Shown: piece by piece, positions 26,936 to 35,953 of the stretch | Position numbering within the stretch: position 1 is the stretch's first letter | Layout: every line of letters starts with the position of its first letter | Assembly: GCA_902462205.1 (NCBI GenBank) | Contig: CABQAR010000006.1 | Span: 22,770-86,769 of the forward strand | Source of the DNA: an uncultured Dialister sp. | GTDB lineage: Bacteria; Bacillota; Negativicutes; Veillonellales; Dialisteraceae | Reading direction: 5' to 3' | Length of the DNA: 64,000 bases | Translations under genes and position numbers: made by a program | Notes under the pieces: model-generated | The model's database searches: none | Told to the model about the DNA's origin: nothing | Seen by the model: only the letters and a program-made list of their open reading frames with translations

Positions 26936-26985
26936 AAAAGCGTTCCCCCTCAAAATTCCAAGCGGGGAAACGCTTTTTTATTTCG
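26936..26985. terminator. Bidirectional terminator after metQ2
   Basis: AAAAAGCGTTCCCC and GGGGAAACGCTTTTT arms; serves the metQ pair and the convergent flavodoxin-fold gene. Confidence 0.85.
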
Positions 26986-27017
26986 TCTACCGGATCTCTT
27001 TGTTCGACCGGTACCCC

Positions 27018-27578
27018 TTACAGCGATTTCAGCAATTCCGCCAGACGGCGTGCATGGTCTTTCGCCGCTTCCGTCACACAGATCCTGTCTTCCTCAGGGC
27101 TGACGCCCTCCATGTACATCATGCCGGAAGAATACACCGGCGGAACCCATTCCATCCGGCAGAAAGCAGCGGTCTGAACCACAGGAAAGAGAAATTCCTC
27201 TATCCCGTACGACATCGGCTTGCCTCTCCCGTATACCTCGCCGGGCGCGCCGATAGTGAACGACATCAGCAGCTTCTTGCCCTGCAGGGCGGTGCCTTCC
27301 GTCCCATAAGCGAATCCATGGGTAAATACATCCTCCAGGTACGTTTTCAGAAGTCCCGGAACGGAATACCAGTAAAACGGAAACTGCCACACAACCACAT
27401 CCGCTTCCGCAAGAGCCTTCTGCTCCGCCTCCACGTCGAACCGTCCGTCAGGATACAGATCCGCAAGCGTCCGTACCCGTATTTCCGGCAATAAGCCCTT
27501 CACTTCCTCTACTATGATCCTGTTCGCAAACGACTGGCCCACATGGGGATGGCCGTTAATCAGCAATATGTTTTTCAT
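27018..27578 (-). CDS. NAD(P)H-quinone oxidoreductase of the flavodoxin-like fold (KefG/MdaB type)
   Basis: A 186-residue protein beginning KNILLINGHPH, the FMN-binding start of the family, with VVWQFPFYWYSVPGLLKTYLEDVF containing the FPFYWYS..P..LK signature. These enzymes reduce quinones with two electrons and some gate K+ efflux channels. Of two adjacent ATG codons (27581, 27578) the second is better spaced from GGAG. Confidence 0.88.
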   Translation of the reverse strand: MKNILLINGHPHVGQSFANRIIVEEVKGLLPEIRVRTLADLYPDGRFDVEAEQKALAEADVVVWQFPFYWYSVPGLLKTYLEDVFTHGFAYGTEGTALQGKKLLMSFTIGAPGEVYGRGKPMSYGIEEFLFPVVQTAAFCRMEWVPPVYSSGMMYMEGVSPEEDRICVTEAAKDHARRLAELLKSL

Positions 27579-27710
27579 CATTCTCTCCTTTATATATTCA
27601 TTTTATTCGATTAGTATACCACGGTTTTTGACCGCCGGATAGTTTTCATCCGCCAATAAAAATATTTTCCGTCCTTACAAATAAATTAAAGAAATATTCC
27701 GCAAGACATC

Positions 27711-28352
27711 CTACGCCTTCTGTTCCAGTCCCACATATTCCTCGCCTGTTTCCGTGAATACCGCCCTGCCACCTGTCATATCACGGAAAAAAGTTCCATG
27801 TCTTTCCTTATTCTCCGGCAGACACAGAAATGTGGCCGCCACCGTATCCGTAAACGTCCGATCCAGCACGCGGATATCCGTTCCCTCGATGTAATGCTCG
27901 AAGGCGCCGACCGCAGCATAGGGAATCACCAGCTCCATCCGCAGATACGGCGTATAGCAGACAACGGTCGCTTCCTCCGCCGCCTCCGCCAGCGTGCCGC
28001 TGTACGCGCGGGTCAGTCCGCCCGCCCCCAGCTTGATGCCGCCGAAATACCGTGTCACCACGGCAAGGACATTCGTCATCTCCCTCATCTGCAGGACATG
28101 GAGCATCGGATGTCCCGCCGTTCCCTGCGGCTCGCCGTCATCACTCGACTTTTCACGGACCTGCGTCGTCCCGATCCGCCAAGCCCAGCAGTGATGGGTG
28201 GCATCCTTATACGTTTTCCGCACCTGCGCCAGACAGGACAGCGCTTCCTCTTCTGTCCCCACAGGAAACAGCTCCGCAATAAAAACAGACTTCCTGATTT
28301 CCGTTTCTTTCCGATACGCCTCTCTCACCGATGTATAAGGAACCAGCATCAT
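27711..28352 (-). CDS. YigZ/IMPACT family protein
   Basis: A 213-residue protein with the two family blocks SSDDGEPQGTAGHPML (about residues 69-84) and VTRYFGGIKLGAGGLTRAY (about 99-117), then a C-terminal DUF1949 domain. The IMPACT family binds nucleic acid or ribosome-linked factors in eukaryotes; the bacterial role is unclear. Stand-alone gene with a composite repeat upstream. Confidence 0.92.
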   Translation of the reverse strand: MMLVPYTSVREAYRKETEIRKSVFIAELFPVGTEEEALSCLAQVRKTYKDATHHCWAWRIGTTQVREKSSDDGEPQGTAGHPMLHVLQMREMTNVLAVVTRYFGGIKLGAGGLTRAYSGTLAEAAEEATVVCYTPYLRMELVIPYAAVGAFEHYIEGTDIRVLDRTFTDTVAATFLCLPENKERHGTFFRDMTGGRAVFTETGEEYVGLEQKA

Positions 28353-28439
28353 ACCCTCCGCCCAGAATCATTTCCTCCATTGTACCATGGAATCCGTCCG
28401 CCAATGCGCAGCAACCATTCTGCAGTGGTGCCTTTTATT

Positions 28440-28915
28440 CAGTATTTAATACCATCATCCTATGCCAGATCCTTACCGCTCCCGTTGGTCGGGTATGGCG
28501 TCTCACTGATTTTTGTGCGTCATTTCATTCCTTCAAAAATCGTTCACTTGCCTCCCCGACAATCAGTGGAGCCTTTCTATTCTGCATTTAACAGGAACAG
28601 ATTCACTCTTGTCCTCCCGGAAGGCATCACCCGTCAGTCTTCGACTGCCACCCTCTTCTGAAGAAGAGGGCTTTTTTATTTTCTATTCTTACCGTTATCC
28701 TTTGCCGGATCCTTCGCTCATCGTCTTATTTGAGATACACATCTGCAAACATTCTATTCTTCCCACCGCTCGAGGATGACGGCAAGCAAGGATTTATGAA
28801 CGGTCTGATGTCTGATATCTGACTTCTGTCTACTGCTTACTGACTACCGGCTACTATCCTCGCCGCTATATTATTTGTCGCGGCGCACCCCAACTCCTCA
28901 TTCCAAATTCCTAAT
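28440..28915 (+). repeat. Composite intergenic repeat, copy 4
   Basis: Full set of modules: ccagatccttaccgctccc with ggtcgggtatggcg, the cgtcatttcattccttcaaa segment, gaaggcatcacccgtcagtc/gaagaagagggct, cgaggatgacggcaagcaa, simple ctgactactg repeats, the gccgc/gcggcg hairpin, and the attcc heptamers. Confidence 0.85.
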
Positions 28916-28937
28916 TTTCATCTCACTCCTCATTCAA

Positions 28938-29002
28938 AAAAACCACCCGGGCTGTACCCCATGTTTTCTACCTTTTGGGGATACCGTCCGGGTGGTTTTC
29001 GT
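28938..29002 (-). terminator. Terminator of the Sel1 repeat gene
   Basis: AACCACCCGG and CCGGGTGGTT arms with a nested CCCC/GGGG pairing; T-run on the minus-strand side. Confidence 0.75.
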
Positions 29003-29008
29003 ACTTAT

Positions 29009-30067
29009 TTATCGCAGTGTGTAATTGTAGTCTTCTTTCAGGATGAGAATGGCGCCTTCGTCGCCTTTCATGGCTGCTTTGACGAGCCATTCCATGGCTT
29101 CCTTTTCATTTTTCTTAACGCCTTCGCCGTCAGCAAGGGCGCAGCCGTAATGGGCCATGGCGAATGCGTCGCCTGCTTCTGCCGCTTTCCTGTAATATTT
29201 CACGGCTTTCGCAATGTCCGGTTCTGTTCCCAGTCCCGATTCATAGCAGAGGCCGAGGGCTGTCACGGCTTCCGTGACCTTGTGCTTTTCCGCCCGCTTG
29301 TAACAGTCGAACGCTTTCTCTGCCCGTTTCTCCATATGGCTTGCGCGGTATGCGTTTCCAAGACGCAGGAAGGCTTCCTTGTCGCCCATGCTTTCCGCTT
29401 CTTCCGCCATGGCAAGCGCTTTCTCAGGATCCACGACGCCTGCCGCTCCCGTGATATATTCAGAAGCCGCTACGGAAAGGAATCCGCGGAGCGTCGCTTC
29501 TCCGTCAGGATTTCCCGCTTCTTTTCCTTTCCGGATCCATTTCTCCGCTTCCGCCGTATTTTTCGGCACGACTTCCCCCTGTGCATAGAAGAGTCCCGCC
29601 ATCAGCATGGATTCAGGGTCTCCCCGCTCTGCTGCCAGCAGGTAGTATTTGAACGCCGCCGCATGGTTGACTTTTCCCATGACGCCTTCGTCATAGAGTT
29701 TTGCCAGCAATGCCGCCGCATCCGTGCAGCCTGCGTCGGAGGCGCGTTCCAGAGACCGTTTCGCTTTCCTCGGATTCGGTTTCGCCCCGTCAATGCCCCT
29801 GAAATAAAGACGGCCTAAATAGTACCATGCTTCATCGATGCCGAGTTCTGAGGCGATCTGGTAGCAGTGGGCTGCTTTTTCTTCATCTTTTGGATAGCCC
29901 TCCCCTTTTTCCAGACGATGTCCGATGGCCCCGATTTCATGGGCGGCTTCCGATGCCCCCAAATTGGCGGCTTTGCGGAAATAGGTGATTGCTTCGTCAA
30001 TATTTTCATTGGCAAGACTATCCTGCCCCATGGAGTAGTAGTACTCCATCATCCGATCTGATGCCAT
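29009..30067 (-). CDS. Sel1-like (tetratricopeptide-type) repeat protein
   Basis: A 352-residue soluble protein built of 36-38-residue Sel1 repeats, visible as successive A..Y..AAE.G.....M..G..Y..G segments (for example YYLLAAERGDPESMLMAGLFYAQGE and YYRKAAEAGDAFAMAHYGCALADGEGV). Such proteins scaffold protein complexes. There is no signal peptide. A GTG six bases further upstream is also in frame, but the ATG at 30067 is better spaced from GAGAGG. Function unknown. Confidence 0.85.
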   Translation of the reverse strand: MASDRMMEYYYSMGQDSLANENIDEAITYFRKAANLGASEAAHEIGAIGHRLEKGEGYPKDEEKAAHCYQIASELGIDEAWYYLGRLYFRGIDGAKPNPRKAKRSLERASDAGCTDAAALLAKLYDEGVMGKVNHAAAFKYYLLAAERGDPESMLMAGLFYAQGEVVPKNTAEAEKWIRKGKEAGNPDGEATLRGFLSVAASEYITGAAGVVDPEKALAMAEEAESMGDKEAFLRLGNAYRASHMEKRAEKAFDCYKRAEKHKVTEAVTALGLCYESGLGTEPDIAKAVKYYRKAAEAGDAFAMAHYGCALADGEGVKKNEKEAMEWLVKAAMKGDEGAILILKEDYNYTLR

Positions 30068-30170
30068 ATTCACATTCCTCTCTCAGAACACACGGGCTAT
30101 GCATTGGCGGGATTCCCCGAAAAATTCCCGCATTTTTCAAAACAGGCCGGAAAGGACCTGCATCTGTCGG

Positions 30171-31037
30171 TTATCTGAATTCCCTGCACAGGTCTTCAAA
30201 CAGTTCTGCCGACGGTTTTTCCACATGATCCGTCAGGCGGACGTCAGCGGATGGAACGATATCGCCAAAGGGAACCGCTCCTTTTTCCTCGTAAATGACG
30301 CCGAGGACGAGGCTGTCCGTTTCTGCCAGCAGGCGGAACGCTTCTGCCTTGCTGTCCGCGTTATATTCGGTACGGACGTCATCCAGTTTTTTCAGGTTTT
30401 CATTGTACCACTGCACGGTGTTCAGCTGGTTGAAGGTCACGCAGGGAGTGAAAATATTGACATAGGAGAATCCCTTATGCTCCACCGCCTTCGTGATGAT
30501 GTCCACCATGCCCTTCATATCTATGGCATACGCCTGTGCCACAAAGGTAGCGCCGGCGGCGATAGCCATAGACGGCGCATCGAGCGGTGTGAGCGGGTTG
30601 CCGTCCGGCGTCGTCTTCGTGACGAATCCGCGGGAGGAAACCGGGCTTGTCTGCCCTTTCGTCAATCCATACACCTGGTTGTCGAAAACGAGGTAGGTGA
30701 TATCCATATTTCTTTTCATGGCGTGCATTGCATGGCCGAGACCGATGGCATAGGAATCGCCGTCGCCGGAGCAGACGATCATATGGGTATCCTTGTTCGC
30801 ACATTTGATGCCCTGCGCGAAAGGAAGCGCGCGGCCGTGGGTCGTGTGGGCGCCGTAGCAGTACTGGTACCCTCCAATACGGGAGGAGCAGCCGATGCCG
30901 GAAATCAGGGTGATGTCCTCATTCGCCCAGCCTTTCTGCGCGCAGACGGCGGCAATGGCGTTCTGGATGCCGTAATCGCCGCAGCCGGGGCACCAGTTTG
31001 GAACAATTGTATTTTTATAGTCTCTCGGTGAACCCAT
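30171..31037 (-). CDS. korB: 2-oxoacid:ferredoxin oxidoreductase, beta subunit
   Basis: A 288-residue thiamine-diphosphate-binding subunit. It opens with WCPGCGDYGI (Fe-S/TPP region), has GIGCSSRIGGY, and a TPP-binding segment VCSGDGDSYAIGLGHAMHA. With the alpha subunit just upstream it oxidatively decarboxylates a 2-oxo acid (2-oxoglutarate or a branched-chain oxo acid) to acyl-CoA, reducing ferredoxin. Which oxo acid cannot be decided from sequence; KorB is the commonest name for this two-subunit form. Confidence 0.88.
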   Translation of the reverse strand: MGSPRDYKNTIVPNWCPGCGDYGIQNAIAAVCAQKGWANEDITLISGIGCSSRIGGYQYCYGAHTTHGRALPFAQGIKCANKDTHMIVCSGDGDSYAIGLGHAMHAMKRNMDITYLVFDNQVYGLTKGQTSPVSSRGFVTKTTPDGNPLTPLDAPSMAIAAGATFVAQAYAIDMKGMVDIITKAVEHKGFSYVNIFTPCVTFNQLNTVQWYNENLKKLDDVRTEYNADSKAEAFRLLAETDSLVLGVIYEEKGAVPFGDIVPSADVRLTDHVEKPSAELFEDLCREFR

Positions 31038-31039
31038 AA

Positions 31040-32785
31040 TCAGAAGACCTCCTTTGCTTTGTTGATGATGGTGGAAGCGAGGAACGGCGTGCCGTCATAC
31101 TGGAGCAGGGACAGCAGCTTGTCGTGGCAGTCGAACCGGATGGCAAACTGTTCACGCAGCTGGGCCGTCATATTTTCCTCTACGAAGAGGACCTTTTTCG
31201 CTCCCTCGATATACGGGCGGAGTTCTTCTGTCGGGAACGGGGAAATCAGACGGAGCTGGAGGTGGTTGACCTTCCTTCCCTCTGCTTCCAGTTCTTCCCT
31301 TGCTTCCTCCAGCGCGCCATTGGTGGAGGTGATGCCGACCAGGAGCAGGTCGCAGTCGGTTTCTTCATGAGCCACGGTGAACGGCCGGACAGCTTTGGAG
31401 ACAGCCGCGAATTTTCTGTGGCGCTTGTTCATTTCCATCACGCGGTCGCCCTGACCTTCCGCAGGCTTGCCGAAAACATTGTGTTCCAGACCGGTGGAAA
31501 GGAACATGCCGTTCTTGACGCCGGGAATCGTTCTCGGGGAAATGCCGTCTTCCACATCTTCAAAGCGGTGGAAATAAGCTTTCGTCTTCATATCAAGTTC
31601 AGGCAGGCCTTCCGTGACAAGCTTGCCGCGGCGGATGCCGACACGGTTCATATCGAAGGCAGGCACGGACTGCTTGCACATGCCGAACTGCAGATCAGAC
31701 AGCACGATGACCGGCGTCTGGAATTCTTCTGCCAGATTGAACGCTTCCTGGACGATATAGAAGCAGTCTTCGATCGAAGAAGCTGCCAGCACGATTTTTT
31801 CCGCATCCCCATGGCCGGAAGCAATGGCGTAACGGATATCGCTCTGCTCCACCTTCGTCGCCATGCCGGTGGACGGGCCTGCACGCATCACGTCGATGAT
31901 GACGACAGGGATTTCCGCCATCGCCGCCATGGAAATGGATTCCGCCATAAGGGAAAGCCCGGGGCCGGAAGTCGCAGTGAACGCGCGGACGCCTGCATAA
32001 CCTGCGCCCATGGCCATCATGACAGAGGACAGCTCGTCTTCCGTCTGCACCACGGTGCCATGGATCTTATGGACGATCTTGATCATGTATTCCATGATTT
32101 CAGAAGCCGGCGTGATCGGATAGGACGCCATGAACCGGGAACCTGCGGAAACAGCGCCGAGCGCGGCGGCTTCGTTGCCAAGCAGGTAGAACTGGTTGCT
32201 CTTTTCCGGTGTCGCCAGCCTGCCGAGCTCTACGCCCTGCATGGCAGCGATCGCCGTATCATACCCTTCCTTGAAAATACCTTTATTCTTATCAATGACC
32301 TCATTGCCTTTTTTCGCAAAGCGTTCGGCAATGAAACGGTAAAACGGCGTTTCCGGGAATCCGAGCAATCCGGCGCTCATCCCCAGTGCCGCAATATTTT
32401 TCATCTGCATGGAACCGTATTTCTTCGCCAGATCCGTAATCGGAAGAGGCAGGAATATACGGCCTGTATGTGTCTCCCACTTCGGATGGAATGCGCTGTC
32501 AGCGATGATGACGCCGCCTTCGCAGATTTCCTTTCCATGGATATCGATCGTTTCCTGATCCAGGGCCACGAGGCAGTCCACATGCTCGCCAATCGTCGCG
32601 ATTTCCTTCGTGGCTATGCGCAGAGCGATCGTCGTGTGCCCGCCCTTGATACGGGAGGCAAACAGGCGCTGGCTGAACAGGGAATATCCCTCCTGCGCCA
32701 ATACGCGCCCTAAGATTTCGCCGCAGGACTCAACTCCTTGTCCTTGCTGGCCGCCCATTTTCCAAATAAAATCCTTCTTTTCCAC
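31040..32785 (-). CDS. korA: 2-oxoacid:ferredoxin oxidoreductase, fused gamma-alpha subunit
   Basis: A 581-residue protein starting at a GTG (32785), eight bases after AAGGAGG; the longer in-frame ORF begins in unlikely sequence. Residues 1-190 are the gamma-type domain (GGQQGQGVESCGEILGRVL, SRIKGGHTT) and the rest is the alpha pyrimidine-binding domain (NEAAALGAVSAGSRFMASYPITPASEIMEY, TSGPGLSLMAE). It ends two bases before korB, so the pair is translationally linked. Confidence 0.9.
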   Translation of the reverse strand: MEKKDFIWKMGGQQGQGVESCGEILGRVLAQEGYSLFSQRLFASRIKGGHTTIALRIATKEIATIGEHVDCLVALDQETIDIHGKEICEGGVIIADSAFHPKWETHTGRIFLPLPITDLAKKYGSMQMKNIAALGMSAGLLGFPETPFYRFIAERFAKKGNEVIDKNKGIFKEGYDTAIAAMQGVELGRLATPEKSNQFYLLGNEAAALGAVSAGSRFMASYPITPASEIMEYMIKIVHKIHGTVVQTEDELSSVMMAMGAGYAGVRAFTATSGPGLSLMAESISMAAMAEIPVVIIDVMRAGPSTGMATKVEQSDIRYAIASGHGDAEKIVLAASSIEDCFYIVQEAFNLAEEFQTPVIVLSDLQFGMCKQSVPAFDMNRVGIRRGKLVTEGLPELDMKTKAYFHRFEDVEDGISPRTIPGVKNGMFLSTGLEHNVFGKPAEGQGDRVMEMNKRHRKFAAVSKAVRPFTVAHEETDCDLLLVGITSTNGALEEAREELEAEGRKVNHLQLRLISPFPTEELRPYIEGAKKVLFVEENMTAQLREQFAIRFDCHDKLLSLLQYDGTPFLASTIINKAKEVF

Positions 32786-32869
32786 TCCATCTTCCTCCTT
32801 GTCGATGAACAGTGAATCGGTAAAAAATATATGCATGGCAAAACGATTTCTCACCCTTCGTTTTTGTCC

Positions 32870-33210
32870 TACAGATACATTTTTATTATAGCATATTCAC
32901 TTTTTATTATTAATGTGCAAGCCCCGTCTTATCCCGCTCTTTGGAAGAAAAATTTTAGAGGAAACAGAACAATCGCCGCCCTCATGCAACAGCAGAAATT
33001 CCCCTCCACCGAAAACCATTAAATCCGGCACAGGAATTCATCCATTTTCCCTTTTGTCAGGAAAATAAAAAGTCACGAAGTCTTTTTATCTATAAAAAAT
33101 AACTAAAACAATCGCAAGAAATATATTCGCTTTATGGAAAAAGAGAGAGCCATTTCTTCCTGTACAGCCGCATCCGAGAAACCCTCTTCCCCCACTGAAA
33201 AATCAATTTA
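32870..33210. other. Intergenic stretch without recognisable gene
   Basis: Between korA and the next composite repeat I see only AT-rich sequence likely to hold the korAB promoter (for example TATAGCATATTCAC near 32887). No gene or structured RNA is convincing. Confidence 0.5.
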
Positions 33211-33214
33211 TCCA

Positions 33215-33585
33215 TTTCAGGGACTTATTCATTCTTGTCCTCCCGGAAGGCACCACCCGACGGCTGCGCCGCCACCCTCCTCTAAAGAAGAGGGCTTACA
33301 CAACTCCTATTCTTACCATCATCCTATGCCAGAGCTTTACCGCTCCCTTCGGTCGGGTATGGCGTCTCACAGATTTTTGCGCGTCATTTCATTCCTTCAA
33401 AAATCGTTCGCTTTCCATCGCCCCACTGCACTCCGTTCGAGGATAACAGCAAGTAAGGATTTATGAACGTCTGATATCTGTCTTCTGTCTACCGACTACT
33501 GACTACTGTCTACTACATCTCGCCGCCTTTATTCTGTCGCGGCGCACCATAACTCCTCATTCCTAATTCCAAATTCCTCATTCCA
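33215..33585 (+). repeat. Composite intergenic repeat, copy 5
   Basis: Same module order as copies 1 and 4: cagggacttattc..gaagagggct, accgctcccttcggtcgggtatggcg, cgtcatttcattccttcaaa, ttcgaggataacagcaagtaag, simple repeats, the gccgcc/gcggcg hairpin, attcc heptamers. It ends about 60 bp before the AsmA-like gene. Confidence 0.85.
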
Positions 33586-33646
33586 TTTGTATTCCCTCCG
33601 CCTTTATCATAAAATGAAAACAGTATTCAATACGTACGAGGTTTTT

Positions 33647-35074
33647 ATGGATTCTTTTTTCTTTCGACACAAGGAATGGATTCGCCGGATCGGCGTATTC
33701 CTCCTCCTTGCCGTCTTCGGCCTGCTCATCGTGGCGCAGCTTGCCGCTTTTGGCGCTGCCCAGATATTCAGCTACGCCGTCAATGAACAGCATATGCTCC
33801 ACGGAACCATCACCGTTGAAAAAATATCCGCTGACATCGCCGGCTATGTTTCCTTCGAGAACCTTCTGTGGAATGACGAAGAGGGCCATACGATCCTGTC
33901 CGTGCCTGATGGAAAGATCAAGGTCCGCCCCTGGGACATCCTGCGTGGCAAGCTCCGCGCCACCGCCATTTCTGAAATCAAGCTGAACAATGCCGCTCTG
34001 GCTCTCCAGTTCGACGAGAACATGAATGTCGACCTGATTAACAGGGAAATCGGGGAAGAACGTCAGAAAAAAGACCCTGCCACCTTGGAGGAGCGTATTT
34101 CCAATTTCACCCATACGGGGCAGAAAATCAAGATGAACATCCATCTGAACAACTGCCGTATGGAAGCGTTCTACGCCCAGCGCCGCATCCGCCTTTCCCA
34201 TGTGAACATGCACATGAACATCAATACGGAGGACGCCGTTTTCATCGACCTTTCCTCCGGAAAGTTCGGCGGCACCGCCATCGGCGACAGCATGACGCTC
34301 TACGGGGACGTAGACATGAAAGACGCGGCCCACTCCATCAGCATGGACATCGCCTTTAACGGCGTGGATCCCTCCTCGCTCGGCCTCGGCGACGATATCC
34401 ATGATAAGCTGACCCTCACGGCGGAAGCGTACGGACCGCTGGCCCATCCCAAAGCCAAAGGGCATATCTCCATGAAAGAGCTCCATATCCCCGCCCTCGA
34501 TTTCAGCCAGGTGGAAGGCGATGTATCCTACCATCGGGGAAATATGGACTTCACCAACGTCACGGGCCGTGTGTACGGCGGCGAACTGGAAGCACGGGGC
34601 AATTATAATCTGGACTCCAGGAAATATGACATCTATCTCAAGGGAAAGGATCTTGACGCCCGTTATCCCGCGCAGGACGCGCAACTTTCCTGCCTCGTGG
34701 ATGTAAACGGGGAAATCCATTGCGAAGGCACCTCGCAACCGGTTGTTTCCTCCGGCTCCTTCTTTTCAGGCGGCGGCCGCTACAAGCTGATCCCCTTCAA
34801 CAATATTTCCGGCACCTTCCATAACAAAGGAAAAGAGCTCGACTTCTACGACGTTTCCATCGACACCCCGTTCGGCACATTTTCCACCGACGCATTCCAC
34901 ATACGGAACGGAAAGGTCCAGCTGGGAGACATCCACCTGACCGATGACGCAGGCCAGCAGACGGAAGTACGGAGCAAGCTCGCCGCCGTGGGAGACACGT
35001 TTAAAAAAATCCGGCAAGACGTATCCGAAATCAGGCAGCAGATCAGCGACATGCAGACAGGCCTCGAGAAATAA
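33647..35074 (+). CDS. AsmA/TamB-like envelope protein
   Basis: Start chosen at the ATG at 33647 (GAGG upstream) giving MDSFFFRHKEW and then one membrane helix (about residues 14-36). The 475-residue product is mostly beta-strand repeats of the AsmA/DUF748 kind (KIKVRPWDILRGKLRATAISEIKLNNAALAL near the start, later FSQVEGDVSYHRGNMDFTNVTGRVYGGELEARG). This family bridges the periplasm and is implicated in lipid transport to the outer membrane. It is smaller than TamB. The C-terminus is a short coiled coil (IRQDVSEIRQQISDMQ). Confidence 0.72.
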   Translation: MDSFFFRHKEWIRRIGVFLLLAVFGLLIVAQLAAFGAAQIFSYAVNEQHMLHGTITVEKISADIAGYVSFENLLWNDEEGHTILSVPDGKIKVRPWDILRGKLRATAISEIKLNNAALALQFDENMNVDLINREIGEERQKKDPATLEERISNFTHTGQKIKMNIHLNNCRMEAFYAQRRIRLSHVNMHMNINTEDAVFIDLSSGKFGGTAIGDSMTLYGDVDMKDAAHSISMDIAFNGVDPSSLGLGDDIHDKLTLTAEAYGPLAHPKAKGHISMKELHIPALDFSQVEGDVSYHRGNMDFTNVTGRVYGGELEARGNYNLDSRKYDIYLKGKDLDARYPAQDAQLSCLVDVNGEIHCEGTSQPVVSSGSFFSGGGRYKLIPFNNISGTFHNKGKELDFYDVSIDTPFGTFSTDAFHIRNGKVQLGDIHLTDDAGQQTEVRSKLAAVGDTFKKIRQDVSEIRQQISDMQTGLEK

Positions 35075-35092
35075 ATACCACCCACTTTCCAA

Positions 35093-35662
35093 TTCTTACC
35101 CGTATCCTCTGCCAGATCCTTACCGCTCCCTCCGGTCGGGTATGGCGGCAAGCAGGGAATACCAATAAGATAAATAGCCCTTGCCCCGTCATTCTTGAAT
35201 AGAGTGAAGGTTTTATAGATATGATTCCTCTGCTTCCACCGCATGCGGGGGAAGTGGCGGCGTAGCCGTCGATAGGGGCAAGCGTGAGTACATACTTTTT
35301 TCCTATCTGCCCCAACCCACCCCTTCAGTCAACCTACGGTTGCCAGCTCAGCCGCAAGGGCAAGGCGTTTCACTGATTTTTGTGCGTCATTTTATTCCTT
35401 CAAAAATCGTTCACTTGCCTCCCCGACAATCGGTGGAGCCTTTCTATTCCACATTTAATTCCAGTATCCTCTGCCAGATCCTTAACGCTCCATTCCGTTC
35501 GAGGATGACGGCAAGTAAGGATTTATTACCGTCTGATATCTGATTTCTGTCTTCTGTCTACTGACTACTGCCCACTGTCTACTAATTACCAATCCTCGCC
35601 GCTATATATTTGTTGCGGCGTACCTCAATTCCTCATTCCTAATTCCAAATTCCTAATTTCAT
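35093..35662 (+). repeat. Composite intergenic repeat, copy 6
   Basis: Contains tccttaccgctccctccggt, a ggggaagtggcggcgtagcc segment, gattttgtgcgtcattttattccttca-type sequence, cgaggatgacggcaagtaag, simple repeats, the gccgc/gcggcg hairpin and the heptamer tail. Confidence 0.85.
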
Positions 35663-35708
35663 TCCCTTTCTTCATTTCAAAATATTTCCTCAAATAGATA
35701 AATAAGGA

Positions 35709-35737
35709 TTTAGTTTTTATAAAAATTTATGTATAAT
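35709..35737 (+). promoter_or_regulatory. Putative promoter of the potABC operon
   Basis: TTTAGT (35709-35714) and TATAAT (35732-35737) with a 17-bp spacer, about 215 bp before potA. Confidence 0.6.
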
Positions 35738-35749
35738 AAATAATAAATA

Positions 35750-35945
35750 GTAAGGAAGCGCTGATCAGTCGACACTGATGGCAGTTTTTATTCTTCCCGT
35801 AAGGAAAACCGTGGATTTATTTACTTAGCTTCGATTTTTCGACAAAGGCTAAAAACATGCCGGCAGTAACCGGAACGATTTGCCGCTTCTTTTTTATGAT
35901 TATAATCAAACAGCCTGCTGCCGACCCGCGATGGCAGGCTGCCCA
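35750..35945 (+). ncRNA. Structured leader of the potABC operon (unassigned)
   Basis: The long leader shows several local hairpins: GGAAG/CTTCC around an inner ATCAGT/ACTGAT stem (35753-35800), TAGC.TCGA with TCGA..GCTA (35826-35856), a CGGCA/TGCCG hairpin followed by CTTCTTTTTT (35862-35898) that looks like a terminator, and CAGCCTGC/GCAGGCTG (35911-35941) just before the start codon. I do not recognise a known riboswitch. It may be an attenuator responding to the transported ligand. Confidence 0.4.
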
Positions 35946-35953
35946 GAAAGGTC

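Noticed and set aside
31124..32713. A 529-codon open frame opposite korA
   Set aside because: It is antisense to a clear 2-oxoacid oxidoreductase and has no family features; it is a codon-bias shadow.
33578..34738. A 386-codon open frame opposite the AsmA-like gene
   Set aside because: Same reason: antisense shadow with no ribosome site, while the plus-strand protein has a membrane helix and family pattern.
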